Shown one piece after another: positions 54,735 through 64,000 of a stretch of DNA of 64,000 nt. Position 1 is the stretch's first letter. Each line of letters starts with the position of its first letter. The translations under genes were made by a program, and so were the position numbers. Source of the DNA: Acinetobacter pecorum (lineage in GTDB: Bacteria; Pseudomonadota; Gammaproteobacteria; Pseudomonadales; Moraxellaceae); the NCBI RefSeq assembly GCF_014837015.1, contig NZ_JACSPT010000011.1:1-64000 (forward strand), read 5' to 3'. The notes beneath the pieces were generated by a model that was given only the letters and a program-made list of their open reading frames with translations, searched no databases and was not told where the DNA came from.

Positions 54735-56036
54735 TTAAATTAAATGCTCCACTGCCGCCCGGATGATCCCGAGCACCAGACCGATACAGGCCCCAACTAC
54801 CACGCCATTGACCCGGATCATATGCAGGTCACCACCGACCTCATTTTCAATCTTGTCAATCATCTCGCTTGAATCCCATTCGTGGATGCGCTCGCTGATA
54901 AAGCGGATGACTTTTTCACTGTACTGGTCGCTCAGGTCCACCGCGATTCCGCTGAGACGTTTATTCAGCAGCTCACGAACCGAGACATTCGAGATAATAT
55001 TTTCTCCAACCTGCTGGATAGCAATCCTGAGATTTTCCGCAATACCCGAATCTGGTTTTTGCAAGTCTTCCTTGATTGCATCACATAAAATCACCACGGC
55101 ACCACTGATAAAATTCAGCACTTGTGGACTATCCAGTAAGGCATCTTTGGTTTCATTCAGACGCTGGCTGGCTTCACTGTCATTATCCGACAGCTGTAAC
55201 ATCCAGCTATTTCCCATTTCCTCAATTTTAAGTCGCCATGGATGATCTGGGTCGGCCAGCATGGCCTCAACCCGCTGAATGACAGAGTCGATACTGCGTT
55301 GCTGCACATCAATCCCGATCCAGCTGGCACCTTTGGCCAGTTTCCACACACCCATTTCCTTAAACAGGTTACGGGTCAGTTCCCGGGTCTGTTCGGGATG
55401 AGAGGTCATCCAGGCATGTACCACATCCAGTCCTCGCTGTAACACATCCTGATGGAAATCATTGTCCAGTACTGCGCGTAGCATTTCACTGGCCAAGGTA
55501 TTGATCTGGGTGTTTTTGACCCATTGCACGCTGTTGCTCTGGATAAATCCGGCAATCTGTTCCTGCCCGACAAATTCAAAGATTTTCGGAGCTGTCTGCT
55601 GGATGACCTGAGTCACCTGGACACTGTTCTGTGGGTTGGCCAGCCAGCGCCCCGCAGCCAGACTGAGGTCGGTACTCTCCAGACTGCGCTGTACAATTTG
55701 TGGAGAAAGAAAGTTTTCCTGGACAAAACGGCCCATCGATTCTGCAATCCGGGCCTTGTTGCGTGGAATAATTTCGGTGTGGTCACGTAAAAACTTGGGA
55801 ATAGGCAGACGGCCAAAGGGATTGCGGAACAGAACCGTAATCGCATACCAGTCTGCCAGACCACCAACTACCCCTGCTTCTGCCGAAAGCATCAGGATCT
55901 GAAGCAGCCAGACATATTCCGGCAGCAGTTTGGCTGCCACCATCAATGCCAACCAGATCAGAACCGCAACCACCAGGGCAATGGTCGCGAAACGTTTACT
56001 TCGTTGTAGGCTCGGGGAAATACGCTCTGTCTGCAT
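54735..56036 (-). CDS. DUF445-family membrane protein
   Basis: 433 residues, YjiN-like DUF445. Membrane helices near the N-terminus (~18-60, VVAVLIWLALMVAAKLLPEY) and at the very C-terminus (GVVVGACIGLVLGIIRAAVE); between them a large helical domain. Signature EAGVVGGLADWYAITVLFRN and PFGRLPIPKFLRDHTEIIPR. Function not established. First of a likely three-gene minus-strand set with the DUF4136 and DUF924 genes upstream (11- and 50-base gaps). Confidence 0.85.
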   Translation of the reverse strand: MQTERISPSLQRSKRFATIALVVAVLIWLALMVAAKLLPEYVWLLQILMLSAEAGVVGGLADWYAITVLFRNPFGRLPIPKFLRDHTEIIPRNKARIAESMGRFVQENFLSPQIVQRSLESTDLSLAAGRWLANPQNSVQVTQVIQQTAPKIFEFVGQEQIAGFIQSNSVQWVKNTQINTLASEMLRAVLDNDFHQDVLQRGLDVVHAWMTSHPEQTRELTRNLFKEMGVWKLAKGASWIGIDVQQRSIDSVIQRVEAMLADPDHPWRLKIEEMGNSWMLQLSDNDSEASQRLNETKDALLDSPQVLNFISGAVVILCDAIKEDLQKPDSGIAENLRIAIQQVGENIISNVSVRELLNKRLSGIAVDLSDQYSEKVIRFISERIHEWDSSEMIDKIENEVGGDLHMIRVNGVVVGACIGLVLGIIRAAVEHLI

Positions 56037-56047
56037 GAATCATCCTG

Positions 56048-56596
56048 TCAGGAGGGATTGGCCGGTTGCGGTTGCAGCACTGTACCAGATGGACTTAAAC
56101 CATATTTAGCGCCAAGTGACTGTAAAATCAAGCGGGCATCAAAAGCATCTTGAGGTGCCTGATTGGCTTTGAAGCATTCAATGGTATAGGCCACCTGGGC
56201 AGGATCCAGAGTCACGGTATAAGGACGGTCATAGAATGGGTCAGGCCAGAAACCCGGATAACGGCGGTAATAACCAAATGGATAGTAGCTCGGTGCTGGA
56301 TAAACCACGGCCTGCCGCGGCGGTTGGGTCCGGTTACTTGGATCATTGAGCACCCTGAAGAACTGAAAGCCATTCTGTACGGTGGTCTGGGCGGCTTTGA
56401 GCAGGGTAATTTCTTCCGCTGTACCAAAACTCATATTGGGGCGTGCCTGAAAGCTGATGCGATAGGTATTGGCATTCAATGGCGTGGTGCTGTACTGGCC
56501 GAGCTGGTCAAAGGTCAAGGGTTTGGAAGGTGTGGTGGCACAGCCCGTCAGGCTAAGGGCAGCAATTACACCCAATCCCAGTAGTGTATTTTTCAT
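56048..56596 (-). CDS. DUF4136-like outer-envelope lipoprotein
   Basis: 182 residues, lipobox LTGC (Cys 19). Body with QYSTTPLNANTYRISFQARP, EITLLKAAQTTVQNGFQFFR, a Tyr/Pro-rich stretch YPFGYYRRYPGFWPDPFYD and VAYTIECFKANQAPQDAFDA. Resembles the CC0125/CC1285 group. Likely outer-membrane or periplasmic; function unknown. Eleven bases upstream of the DUF445 gene. Confidence 0.75.
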   Translation of the reverse strand: MKNTLLGLGVIAALSLTGCATTPSKPLTFDQLGQYSTTPLNANTYRISFQARPNMSFGTAEEITLLKAAQTTVQNGFQFFRVLNDPSNRTQPPRQAVVYPAPSYYPFGYYRRYPGFWPDPFYDRPYTVTLDPAQVAYTIECFKANQAPQDAFDARLILQSLGAKYGLSPSGTVLQPQPANPS

Positions 56597-56646
56597 GTTC
56601 GGTCTCCTGATGCAATGATCCAGTCCGGACAGCCTGTTAAAAAATC

Positions 56647-57186
56647 TTAAAAGCTGCTGTCGGGCTGGGTCAGGAAAATAAGTTCTTCATCGGTCGATTC
56701 ACGGCCCAAGATTTGATTTCTGTGCGGGTAACGTCCAAAGCGGTCAATAATGACCTTGTGCTTTTTCTCGAATTCAAGATTGGTCGGATTACCCAGACGC
56801 TGGAACAGTTTCAAAGCGAATTCATGAATCAGTCTGGATTCACTGTGCATAAACGGCATATAAAGAAAGGCACGCTGTTCCGGACTGAGCTGTTGATCCA
56901 GGTTCAGGCTGATGGCTTCCTGAGCCAAAGCCAGTGCCAGACTGTCTTGGGCAAAAGCCTGGGGAGAATCCCGGAATAAATTTCGTGAAAATTGATCCAG
57001 AACAATAATTTCAGCCAGCCGGCCTTCTGCGGTTTTACGCCAGGCCCAGAGTTCAGCTTGGGTTGCCTGCCGATGGGTGCTCATGAACTGCTGTGCAATA
57101 CTTTGGTCGAATTCATGACTCTGGCTAAACCATAATGGCTGGCTGTCCGCATGAAACCAGAAGTCTAAAATATCTTGATAATTCAT
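56647..57186 (-). CDS. DUF924-family protein
   Basis: 179 residues, soluble all-helical. Seen: ILDFWFHADSQPLWFSQSHE, AEIIVLDQFSRNLFRDSPQA (family signature), QRAFLYMPFMHSESRLIHEF and IIDRFGRYPHRNQILGREST. Conserved in bacteria and eukaryotes, no established function. First of the three-gene set with the lipoprotein and DUF445 gene. Divergent from gshA. Confidence 0.85.
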   Translation of the reverse strand: MNYQDILDFWFHADSQPLWFSQSHEFDQSIAQQFMSTHRQATQAELWAWRKTAEGRLAEIIVLDQFSRNLFRDSPQAFAQDSLALALAQEAISLNLDQQLSPEQRAFLYMPFMHSESRLIHEFALKLFQRLGNPTNLEFEKKHKVIIDRFGRYPHRNQILGRESTDEELIFLTQPDSSF

Positions 57187-57401
57187 AATATTTACAATTC
57201 ATTAGCATCTATTTGTTAATAAAATCACAAATTATCCATGTCTTATAGAGGAAGTTTGTGTTAAATATTTGCCAAATTAAAAATCAAAGGTTTGCCTGAA
57301 AACTAGGCAGCCTGTCATATGCCGGCATGAAATCACGTTATACTGATTAAACTGATGATTTTAATTTATTTAATAGTTTAGCCCCCTTAAGCGAGATTGT
57401 A

Positions 57402-58979
57402 ATGAGTCAACCTGAATCGACTTCCCTAAATGTGTTACCGACCTGGGTCGAGTCGTCACTCATCAAAGGCATGCTGCGTGGTATTGAGCGTGAAAGCTTA
57501 CGCATGCAAAGTGATGGATTCCTGTCACAGGCAGCGCATCCTCGTGCCTTGGGTTCAGCCTTGACTCATCCCCATATCACGACGGACTATTCTGAAGCAT
57601 TGATGGAGTTCATTACTCCGCCACAAGACAGTATTAAAAAAGCGCTGGATTATCTCAGTGATATTCATGCGATTGTGCATCGTCATCTGGAAAATGATGA
57701 AAAACTCTGGCCCTTGTCGATGCCGTGTATGCTGGACAGCAGTGATGACAGTATTCCGCTGGCACAGTATGGCAGCTCGAACATCGGCCTATTCAAGACC
57801 TTGTATCGTCATGGTCTAGGTGTGCGTTACGGCCGTCGTATGCAGACGATTTCAGGCGTGCACTATAATCTGTCTTTTCCGGATCATCTGTTCGAGGCCT
57901 TACAGCAGCAGGAACAGGACGAATCTCTCAAGGCATTAAGCTTGCAGGATTATCGCAGCCACCGCTATATGGGGCTGATCCGTAACTTTATCCGCCTGAC
58001 CCCACTGGTCATGTTCCTGATCGGGGCCAGTCCGGCAGTCTGCCAGTGCTTCATGACCGGCCGTGACCATTTCTTGTTGCCATTGGTCAAAGGCACCCTA
58101 TATTCTCCATATGCGACTGCACTGCGTATGGGGCGTTTTGGTTATCAGAACTCTGCGCAGAAACAGCTCGGTATTCACTACAATAATTTGCAGGACTATC
58201 TGGATGGACTGCAAAAAGCCGTCAAAACGCCCTATGAGCCGTTTAGCCGTTTAGGATTGGACGATGCAAATGGTCAGCCGATCCAGATCAATGATCATGT
58301 GCTGCAAATCGAAAATGAATATTACAGCTTAGTGCGCCCGAAACAGGTACCGCAAGCGGGTGAAACACCCTCCCAGGCCTTGGAAAATCGCGGAATTGCC
58401 TATATCGAGTTGCGTGCAGTCGATGTCAATCCTTATAGTCCGACTGGTATCAATGAAGATACAGCCGGTTTTCTTGAAGTACTGGCCCTGTACTGTCTAT
58501 TACAGGACAGTCCGGCACTACTCGGTGATGAACAGGACCTCATTGAGCAGAATCAGGCCGAGGTCGTCAACCGTGGCCGTGCACCTAATGCAGCGATTAT
58601 AGAAAATGGCCAGTCTTATCTGATTGAAGACTGGTGTGGCATGCATTTGCAGCGCATGCTGCCCCTGGCCAAGCTGCTTGATTCGACCTATGACATCACC
58701 GTGTATACCGATGCCCTCAAAACCATGATGCTCCGGGTCGATGAAGTTGATGCTACCCTGTCTGCCCTGGTGGTCGGGGATATACGTAAACAGGGCGGTA
58801 TGTGGCATTTTGGCCAACATCTGGCACAGCAGCACAGCCTGGTCTATGAAGAACATCAGCTCAGTCCCGAAACACTGGCTTATTTTGAAGAAATGTCACA
58901 AAAGTCATTGCAGCAGCAACAGCAACTCGAGCAAGATAGCAGCATCAGTTTTGCTGATTATTTAGCCCAATATCGATAA
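57402..58979 (+). CDS. gshA: glutamate-cysteine ligase
   Basis: First step of glutathione synthesis. 525 residues, GshA class 1. Seen: MLRGIERESLRMQSDGFLSQ, DYSEALMEFITPPQDSIKKA, SMPCMLDSSDDSIPLAQYGS, HYNLSFPDHLFEAL, MGRFGYQNSAQKQLGIHYN and IAYIELRAVDVNPYSPTGIN. Followed 19 bases later by dsbB, an uncommon but redox-logical pairing. A Gln-rich stretch lies near the C-terminus. Confidence 0.95.
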   Translation: MSQPESTSLNVLPTWVESSLIKGMLRGIERESLRMQSDGFLSQAAHPRALGSALTHPHITTDYSEALMEFITPPQDSIKKALDYLSDIHAIVHRHLENDEKLWPLSMPCMLDSSDDSIPLAQYGSSNIGLFKTLYRHGLGVRYGRRMQTISGVHYNLSFPDHLFEALQQQEQDESLKALSLQDYRSHRYMGLIRNFIRLTPLVMFLIGASPAVCQCFMTGRDHFLLPLVKGTLYSPYATALRMGRFGYQNSAQKQLGIHYNNLQDYLDGLQKAVKTPYEPFSRLGLDDANGQPIQINDHVLQIENEYYSLVRPKQVPQAGETPSQALENRGIAYIELRAVDVNPYSPTGINEDTAGFLEVLALYCLLQDSPALLGDEQDLIEQNQAEVVNRGRAPNAAIIENGQSYLIEDWCGMHLQRMLPLAKLLDSTYDITVYTDALKTMMLRVDEVDATLSALVVGDIRKQGGMWHFGQHLAQQHSLVYEEHQLSPETLAYFEEMSQKSLQQQQQLEQDSSISFADYLAQYR

Positions 58980-58997
58980 AAAACAAGAGGATTCACC

Positions 58998-59525
58998 ATG
59001 CAATGGGGTTATCGCTTCGTGAGTGGGGTGTTGTTTCTGGCTGCTGTCATCGGCATGGCATTTGCCTTATATCTTGAGCATGTACAAGGGCTTGCACCTT
59101 GTCCGCTCTGTGTGTTTCAACGTGTCGGATTAATCGGACTGGGGATTATCTCCCTCATTGCATGTCTGCATAACCCTGCATCCAATCTCATGAAACGGTT
59201 TTATGCCTTGCTGGGTTCGCTCAGTATTTTGTGGTCTGTGGGGGTGGCGGCGCGGCATGTCTGGCTGCAGAACCTGCCCCCAGATCAGGTGCCGAGCTGT
59301 GGTCCCGGTCTGGAATACTGGCTGGAAACCTTGCCGTTGCAGTCTGTATTACAACAGGTGCTCAATGGTTCAGGGGAATGTGCCACGGTTGACTGGACCT
59401 TCCTGGGCCAATCCTTGCCTGTCTGGTCCTTGATCTTTTTCAGTATTTTACTGCTGGTCAGTGTATGGCAACTGCTGCGTAAATATAAAACCGTACCGGT
59501 TAAACGACTGAGAGACAAATATTAA
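58998..59525 (+). CDS. dsbB: disulfide bond formation protein DsbB
   Basis: Inner-membrane quinone reductase that reoxidises DsbA. 175 residues, four helices. Seen: CPLCVFQRVGLIGLGI (first pair Cys-Pro-Leu-Cys) and the second periplasmic Cys pair in VPSCGPGLEYWLETLPL and SGECATVDWTFLGQSLPVW. Immediately behind gshA. Partner dsbA at 21735 encodes the CGHC oxidase. Confidence 0.93.
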   Translation: MQWGYRFVSGVLFLAAVIGMAFALYLEHVQGLAPCPLCVFQRVGLIGLGIISLIACLHNPASNLMKRFYALLGSLSILWSVGVAARHVWLQNLPPDQVPSCGPGLEYWLETLPLQSVLQQVLNGSGECATVDWTFLGQSLPVWSLIFFSILLLVSVWQLLRKYKTVPVKRLRDKY

Positions 59526-59538
59526 TTCAGTCAGTCAT

Positions 59539-59566
59539 AAAAAAGCCCTTAATCGAGGGCTTTTTT
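59539..59566. terminator. bidirectional terminator after dsbB
   Basis: Stem AAAAAAGCCCT / AGGGCTTTTTT around TAATCG; separates gshA-dsbB from the convergent hydrolase gene. Confidence 0.9.
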
Positions 59567-59578
59567 ATGTGCTTGAGT

Positions 59579-60910
59579 TTAGGTCAGGGCAATGCCTTCC
59601 AGGCTGTCCAGGTCCATTAGATATTCATGAATCTGATCAAAGGCTTCATCTTCTACACTTGGATAAAACCAGCGTACGATCTGTTCGGCCACCAGTGGAT
59701 GATACTGAATTTCAAAATGGTTCAGGCCATAGAAAATAGCCTTATGTGCATCCGGGACTTTGAGCTGGAAACGAGGATTAGGGTGCTCGCCCAAAGCACT
59801 TTTCAAACTGACCAGATAATCGCCAATCATATGCAAGGTCTTGTTCTTGCGGTGTTCAAACTCAATGGTACCTGCAACCAGATAGGTATCGATATGAGAG
59901 GGAATCGGGGCAGGTTTGCGGTGATCATCCATAAGGCCGATACGAAGCGGATTATGCTCCCAGTCATCATCACGAACACTACCATGGCGTAAATCCAGAA
60001 TCCCGTTACTGCGGATATTGACCAGATGGCCAATTAGCCGGATCAGTGGAAAATGTCCAAGTTTGTCCTGCAGGCTAAAGCCAAAACGTTCCAGTACCGC
60101 ACCATGATGCGGTGAACCCAGACAAACCAGATTCTCCACCATGTTGACCCAGCCATACATATTTTGCTTGCCATAGAACAGTGCACTGCGTGAGACCAGT
60201 CCACCCATACTATGTCCAATCAGGTCAATACTGGTAATTCGCGGATTGCGGGTGACCAGTTCCTGTAAGGTATTTGCCAGACTGCGACCATTGGCAGAAA
60301 TCCGGCGTCCGGTATTGTAGTTCAGGTAGAGCATGGTATTGCGGCTGCGCTGCGCCAGTAATTTTTCACCGATTCCTTCATATTTGCGATTTGACCAGTC
60401 TAAATGGTTCATGCACAGGCCATGTACAAACAGGGTAATACGGCCGCTCAGCTCACCTTTTTGCAGCGAGCCATAATGGTCATAGATCACCATCGGTAGG
60501 GCGAGAGGGTTTTGATATTTCAGCAGGTAGTCCCCGATAATGCCATTTAAGGCACTGACCAGGAAATGCAAGGAAGGGGTCAACGGTTTGTTGTGCAGTT
60601 TTGGAAACCGTTCAATGATCTGGCGCAAAGCGGGAGCAATCAGGGTATTGCCATAATGAAACAGCATGTCATAAGACATTTGGTAGAGCCGCACAATCGA
60701 AGGAATATTCTGAATTTTCTGTGAATTGTTTTCACTTAAACCAAAAATACTCATTAAAATTTCGCGTTGAAGACTTTTGACCAGCTCCTGGATCACATCA
60801 TTAAAGCGCATCGTGACCAGCTGCGCCAGACCTTCCAGTACATCGGCCTGACTCGGCGGGGTTCGGTCCCAGCGACAATAGGTTTCATGTAACGGTGTCA
60901 AACTTGGCAT
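59579..60910 (-). CDS. alpha/beta-hydrolase, lipase-like
   Basis: About 443 residues. Nucleophile elbow GHSMGGLVSRSALF (~225), oxyanion region ITLFVHGLCMNHLDWS (HG motif), and likely Asp/His in the C-terminal third (NHFEIQYHPLVAEQIVRWFY). The N-terminal ~150 residues are helical and not recognised. No signal peptide, so cytoplasmic. Resembles the lipase / esterase group near PGAP1-type folds in general pattern. The ATG at 60910 has AGGACAGGAT upstream; an ATG six codons earlier does not. Confidence 0.75.
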   Translation of the reverse strand: MPSLTPLHETYCRWDRTPPSQADVLEGLAQLVTMRFNDVIQELVKSLQREILMSIFGLSENNSQKIQNIPSIVRLYQMSYDMLFHYGNTLIAPALRQIIERFPKLHNKPLTPSLHFLVSALNGIIGDYLLKYQNPLALPMVIYDHYGSLQKGELSGRITLFVHGLCMNHLDWSNRKYEGIGEKLLAQRSRNTMLYLNYNTGRRISANGRSLANTLQELVTRNPRITSIDLIGHSMGGLVSRSALFYGKQNMYGWVNMVENLVCLGSPHHGAVLERFGFSLQDKLGHFPLIRLIGHLVNIRSNGILDLRHGSVRDDDWEHNPLRIGLMDDHRKPAPIPSHIDTYLVAGTIEFEHRKNKTLHMIGDYLVSLKSALGEHPNPRFQLKVPDAHKAIFYGLNHFEIQYHPLVAEQIVRWFYPSVEDEAFDQIHEYLMDLDSLEGIALT

Positions 60911-61156
60911 CTGATCCTGTCCTTTCATTGAGCCGCGTGTAGTACTGTCTTTCTTTTTAAAGAACTTCGCGGTATAAATTCTTTTTCTTGTTGGGTTTCC
61001 AGATTTTTAAGAGCCTTCGATTAAAATAACGAGAATGAGAAAAGATTTTGAGCTTTTTTGTCAGACAATTTAAGCAATTAACAGGTTATAAAAAGTAGTG
61101 TACTTCACATTTTTAAATTAAATTTTGATGATTGATGGGTTTTTTGTTGATAGTTG

Positions 61157-61750
61157 ATGAATATCATTTATTTGCATGGATTTAAGAGTAATTCGAACTC
61201 GATCAAGGGGAGATTGCTGCAACACTACTGTGCACAGTATCCAGAGATCCGGGTACATTTACCTGATTTAAACATGCCACCGAATGCTGCCATTGCACAT
61301 GTGTCCGCGCTGATTGAGTCAATGCAAAAGGTCGCATTGCTGGGCAGCAGTCTCGGGGGATTTTATGCGACACATCTGGTCGCACAGCATGCTGTGCCTG
61401 CTGTACTGATCAATCCGGCAATGCGACCATGGCAACTGTTTCGTGAACTGTTTGATGAGCAGTTACCTTATCAGGTACATCCAAACTGGTGTCTGGATGA
61501 GGCAGATCTGACACAACTGCAACAATTGGCCCTGCCGGTTGCACAAGATGCAGACAAAATACTGGTTCTGCTGCAACAAGGTGATGAAGTTTTGGATTAT
61601 CGTGAAGCACATCGTTATTATAGTGCTGCGCATCCCCCGGCTATGCTGATGACTGAAGCGCATGGCAGTCACGGGATGGATGATTTTGCGGAAAAAATTC
61701 CGTTCGTCTTACAGTTTTTATTGGACTGCATAAAAAAGGAAACCGAATAA
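61157..61750 (+). CDS. yqiA: YqiA-type esterase
   Basis: 197 residues, alpha/beta-hydrolase of the YqiA family. Seen: IIYLHGFKSNSNSIKGRLLQ, ALLGSSLGGFYATHLVAQHA (nucleophile Ser in GSSLGG), LLQQGDEVLDYREAHRYY (Asp) and EAHGSHGMDDFAEKIP (His). E. coli YqiA hydrolyses short acyl esters. Directly upstream of parE with 1 base between, the same order as in E. coli. The start is the ATG at 61157. Confidence 0.9.
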   Translation: MNIIYLHGFKSNSNSIKGRLLQHYCAQYPEIRVHLPDLNMPPNAAIAHVSALIESMQKVALLGSSLGGFYATHLVAQHAVPAVLINPAMRPWQLFRELFDEQLPYQVHPNWCLDEADLTQLQQLALPVAQDADKILVLLQQGDEVLDYREAHRYYSAAHPPAMLMTEAHGSHGMDDFAEKIPFVLQFLLDCIKKETE

Positions 61751-61751
61751 C

Positions 61752-63632
61752 GTGTCTCAATATACGGCTCAATCTCTCGAAGTTCTGTCTGGTCTGGACC
61801 CGGTCCGTCGTCGTCCGGGCATGTATACCGATACTTCTCGTCCCAACCATTTGGCCCAGGAAGTGATTGATAATGCTGTCGATGAGGCACTGGCAGGGCA
61901 TGCCAATAAAATTACCGTCACGGTCTATAAAGATGGTTCTTTGTCAGTCGAAGACAATGGCCGTGGTATGCCGGTAGATATACACCCGGAATATGGCCAG
62001 AGCGGTATTGAAATCATCATGACCAAACTGCATGCCGGCGGCAAGTTCAGTACCGATAACTACCAGTTTTCCGGTGGCTTGCATGGCGTCGGGATCTCGG
62101 TGGTGAATGCACTGTCGACCCGTGTTGAAGTTGCGGTACGGCGTCAGGGTAACCTGTATAAAATGGCCTTTGAAAATGGCGAACCGGTTGCACCACTTGA
62201 AGTACTGGCAGGTAAGGCACCAAAACGGGTATCCGGGACAACAGTTCACTTCTGGCCAGAAGCTAAATATTTTGATTCGCCTAAATTTGCCTTAAAAGCG
62301 TTAAAACATAATCTCAAAGCCAAAGCTGTTCTGGCCGCAGGTTTACAGATCAATTATATTGATCAGATCAATGATGAAAAGATCACCTGGCAGTTTGAAA
62401 ATGGTCTGGTTGACTATTTGATGGATGAGTTGGAAGACCGTGAAATTATTCCGGCACCAGCTTTTGTCGCCACAGGTGATGCAGAGCGCGCCAGCGCAGA
62501 ATTTGCGATTTGCTGGAATGTTGAAGGTGGTGAAAGTGTTCAGGAATCTTATGTCAACCTGATTCCGACCGCGCAGGGCGGCACCCATGTGAATGGTTTG
62601 CGTTCAGGCGTGACTGATGCGATGCGCGAGTTCTGTGAACTGCGTAATTTGCTGCCGCGGAATATGAAACTCTCTGCCGAAGACGTCTGGGACGGCGTGA
62701 ACTATATCCTGTCACTGAAATTCCAGGAGCCGCAGTTCTCAGGTCAGACCAAAGAACGTCTGTCGAGCCGTGAAGCAGTAGGGATTGTGCAGAATATTGC
62801 CAAAGATGCCTTTGCATTATGGTTGAACCAGAATTCTGACATTGCCATGCAACTGGCTGAAATGGCCATTTCCAAAGCCGGTCGCCGTCTGAAAGCGGCC
62901 AAGAAAGTTGAGCGTAAGAAGATTGTCGCGGGTCCAACTTTGCCGGGGAAACTGTCGGATTGTGTAGGCCATGATCTAGACCAGTCAGAATTGTTTATTG
63001 TGGAAGGGGATTCTGCGGGCGGTTCGGCCAAGCAGGCGCGTGACAAGAATTTTCAGGCGATCATGCCAATTCGTGGCAAGATTTTAAATACCTGGGAAGT
63101 CTCTTCTGATGAAGTACTGGCATCTCAGGAAGTACACAACATCGCGATTGCCATTGGCGTGGATCCGGGTTCAGATGATCTGTCTGAGCTGCGTTATGGC
63201 AAGATCTGTATTCTGGCCGATGCCGACTCGGATGGTCTGCATATTGCGACCCTGCTTTGCGCCCTGTTTGTGAAGCATTTCCCAACTCTGGTCGAAGAAG
63301 GGCATCTGTATGTCGCCATGCCGCCTTTATTCCGGATTGATGACAACAAAGATGTGCACTACGCTTTGGATGAAGACGAGCTGAACAGCATCCTGAAAAA
63401 ATGCAAAACCAAGAATCCGCAAATTACCCGATTTAAGGGTCTGGGCGAGATGAATGCCAGCCAGTTGCGTGAAACTACACTTGATCCGAACACGCGCCGT
63501 CTGGTGCAGCTGGATCTGGATGATGCGCATTTTACCGCAGGTCTACTGGATAAACTCTTGGCAAAAAAACGTGCCAGTGACCGCAAAGACTGGCTGGAGC
63601 AAAAAGGTAATCTGGCAGATTTGGTGGTTTAA
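61752..63632 (+). CDS. parE: DNA topoisomerase IV subunit B
   Basis: ATPase subunit of topoisomerase IV, which decatenates daughter chromosomes. 626 residues. Seen: GHKL fold with EVIDNAVDEALAGHA and VEDNGRGMPVDIHPEYGQSG, GGLHGVGISVVNALS, TOPRIM blocks LFIVEGDSAGGSAKQARD and LADADSDGLHIATLLCALF, and RFKGLGEMNASQLRETTLDP. GTG start at 61752. Target of fluoroquinolones; no obvious change can be judged here without a reference alignment. Followed by a terminator. Confidence 0.97.
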   Translation: MSQYTAQSLEVLSGLDPVRRRPGMYTDTSRPNHLAQEVIDNAVDEALAGHANKITVTVYKDGSLSVEDNGRGMPVDIHPEYGQSGIEIIMTKLHAGGKFSTDNYQFSGGLHGVGISVVNALSTRVEVAVRRQGNLYKMAFENGEPVAPLEVLAGKAPKRVSGTTVHFWPEAKYFDSPKFALKALKHNLKAKAVLAAGLQINYIDQINDEKITWQFENGLVDYLMDELEDREIIPAPAFVATGDAERASAEFAICWNVEGGESVQESYVNLIPTAQGGTHVNGLRSGVTDAMREFCELRNLLPRNMKLSAEDVWDGVNYILSLKFQEPQFSGQTKERLSSREAVGIVQNIAKDAFALWLNQNSDIAMQLAEMAISKAGRRLKAAKKVERKKIVAGPTLPGKLSDCVGHDLDQSELFIVEGDSAGGSAKQARDKNFQAIMPIRGKILNTWEVSSDEVLASQEVHNIAIAIGVDPGSDDLSELRYGKICILADADSDGLHIATLLCALFVKHFPTLVEEGHLYVAMPPLFRIDDNKDVHYALDEDELNSILKKCKTKNPQITRFKGLGEMNASQLRETTLDPNTRRLVQLDLDDAHFTAGLLDKLLAKKRASDRKDWLEQKGNLADLVV

Positions 63633-63652
63633 ACTATCGAATTTGAGCAATC

Positions 63653-63680
63653 AAAAAATCCCGCAAGCGCGGGATTTTTT
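63653..63680 (+). terminator. parE terminator
   Basis: AAAAAATCCCGC / GCGGGATTTTTT with AAGC loop. Strong intrinsic terminator 21 bases behind parE. Confidence 0.9.
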
Positions 63681-63990
63681 GTTTTAAAACAGTGCAAAAA
63701 ATATTCAATGAGCTGCACTTTTTTTGTACACGCTCTTCCGTTTTAGTTTGATCATATTTTCATTGGTCTTTACCAAAGCTATTTAAGGATGGATTGGGGC
63801 TCAGTATTTAAATAGACCATGATTTCTTTTCAGTATTACTAAATCTATGATTAATAATACAAATAATGAGGTAGGTTAAAGTAATTTTTTTATTTTTCGA
63901 AGTCTTGGCACAGAAATTGAATCACTCCAAGCAGATGTAAAACAAGACAAGCATGAAACATGCACCATTATAAAGTTTGGAGAAAATCTG
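63681..63990. other. AT-rich gap after parE
   Basis: 310 bases without a supported gene; a weak stem AGTGCA / TGCACT followed by seven T (63691-63725) could be a second terminator. Confidence 0.4.
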
Positions 63991-64000
63991 ATGTTCCAAC
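63991..64000 (+). other. possible start of the next gene
   Basis: ATG TTC CAA C at the very edge, 6 bases after GGAGAA (63979-63984). Spacing is right for a start site, but the window ends and nothing can be said of the product. Confidence 0.25.

Noticed and set aside
1..64000. Search for prophage, insertion sequence, integron, toxin-antitoxin pair or CRISPR array.
   Set aside because: No transposase, integrase, nuclease or regularly spaced repeat was found. Almost all genes are housekeeping or common accessory genes.

Overview
The window is ordinary chromosome from a gammaproteobacterium of the Moraxellaceae, most likely an environmental Acinetobacter. The evidence is the 3' end of an Acinetobacter-type 5S rRNA at the left edge, moderate GC with very AT-rich gaps, and typical gene sets: an ssu operon next to argA, ribF-ileS-lspA-fkpB, dapA-bamC-purC, ubiG-mupP-yciK, yqiA-parE and rhdA-psd. 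I see no prophage, insertion sequence, CRISPR array or tRNA gene. Genus assignment is inference from recall, not from a search.

Layout. 1-114: end of an rRNA operon. 0.3-2.4 kb: a lipoprotein PQQ sugar dehydrogenase and an FMN-reductase gene broken by one stop codon. 2.5-7.4 kb: fkpB-lspA-ileS-ribF on the minus strand. 7.6-10.2 kb: TDT-family transporter, nucleosidase and a RutR-like regulator. 10.5-15.3 kb: sulfonate uptake and desulfonation operon with two binding proteins and no ssuE, then argA. 17-19 kb: two RcnB-like periplasmic proteins and small unknowns. 19.3-27.7 kb: yciK-mupP-ubiG, dsbA, a FabR-like regulator, rph, nadC, ampD and murJ. 27.7-34.2 kb: small membrane protein, YcgN-like protein, PAS-GGDEF-EAL protein, rarA and a two-domain lipoprotein ending in a PAP2 phosphatase. 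34.6-37 kb: purC-bamC-dapA. 37.6-45.6 kb: MhpT-like carrier, pncA, BASS carrier, Smp-like protein divergent from serB, small proteins and dtd. 45.7-52 kb: exported catalase with an ankyrin partner, pncB, rhdA-psd and an FtsN-like SPOR protein. 52-64 kb: argS, DUF445/DUF4136/DUF924 proteins, gshA-dsbB, a lipase-like protein and yqiA-parE.

Functional themes: cell-wall recycling and assembly (mupP, ampD, murJ, dapA, SPOR protein); NAD supply (nadC, pncA, pncB); redox and disulfide handling (dsbA, dsbB, gshA, catalase-ankB, rhdA); sulfur acquisition (ssu).

No clear new multi-gene system stands out. The points most worth a second look are the lipoprotein that joins a halovibrin-like region to a PAP2 phosphatase (32.6-34.2 kb), the catalase-ankyrin pair separated by a perfect 13-bp stem-loop, a family of G-rich palindromic repeats at 45.0 and 51.2 kb, clustered hairpins behind argS, structured DNA with a repeated decamer near 43.8 kb, and several unannotatable small ORFs.
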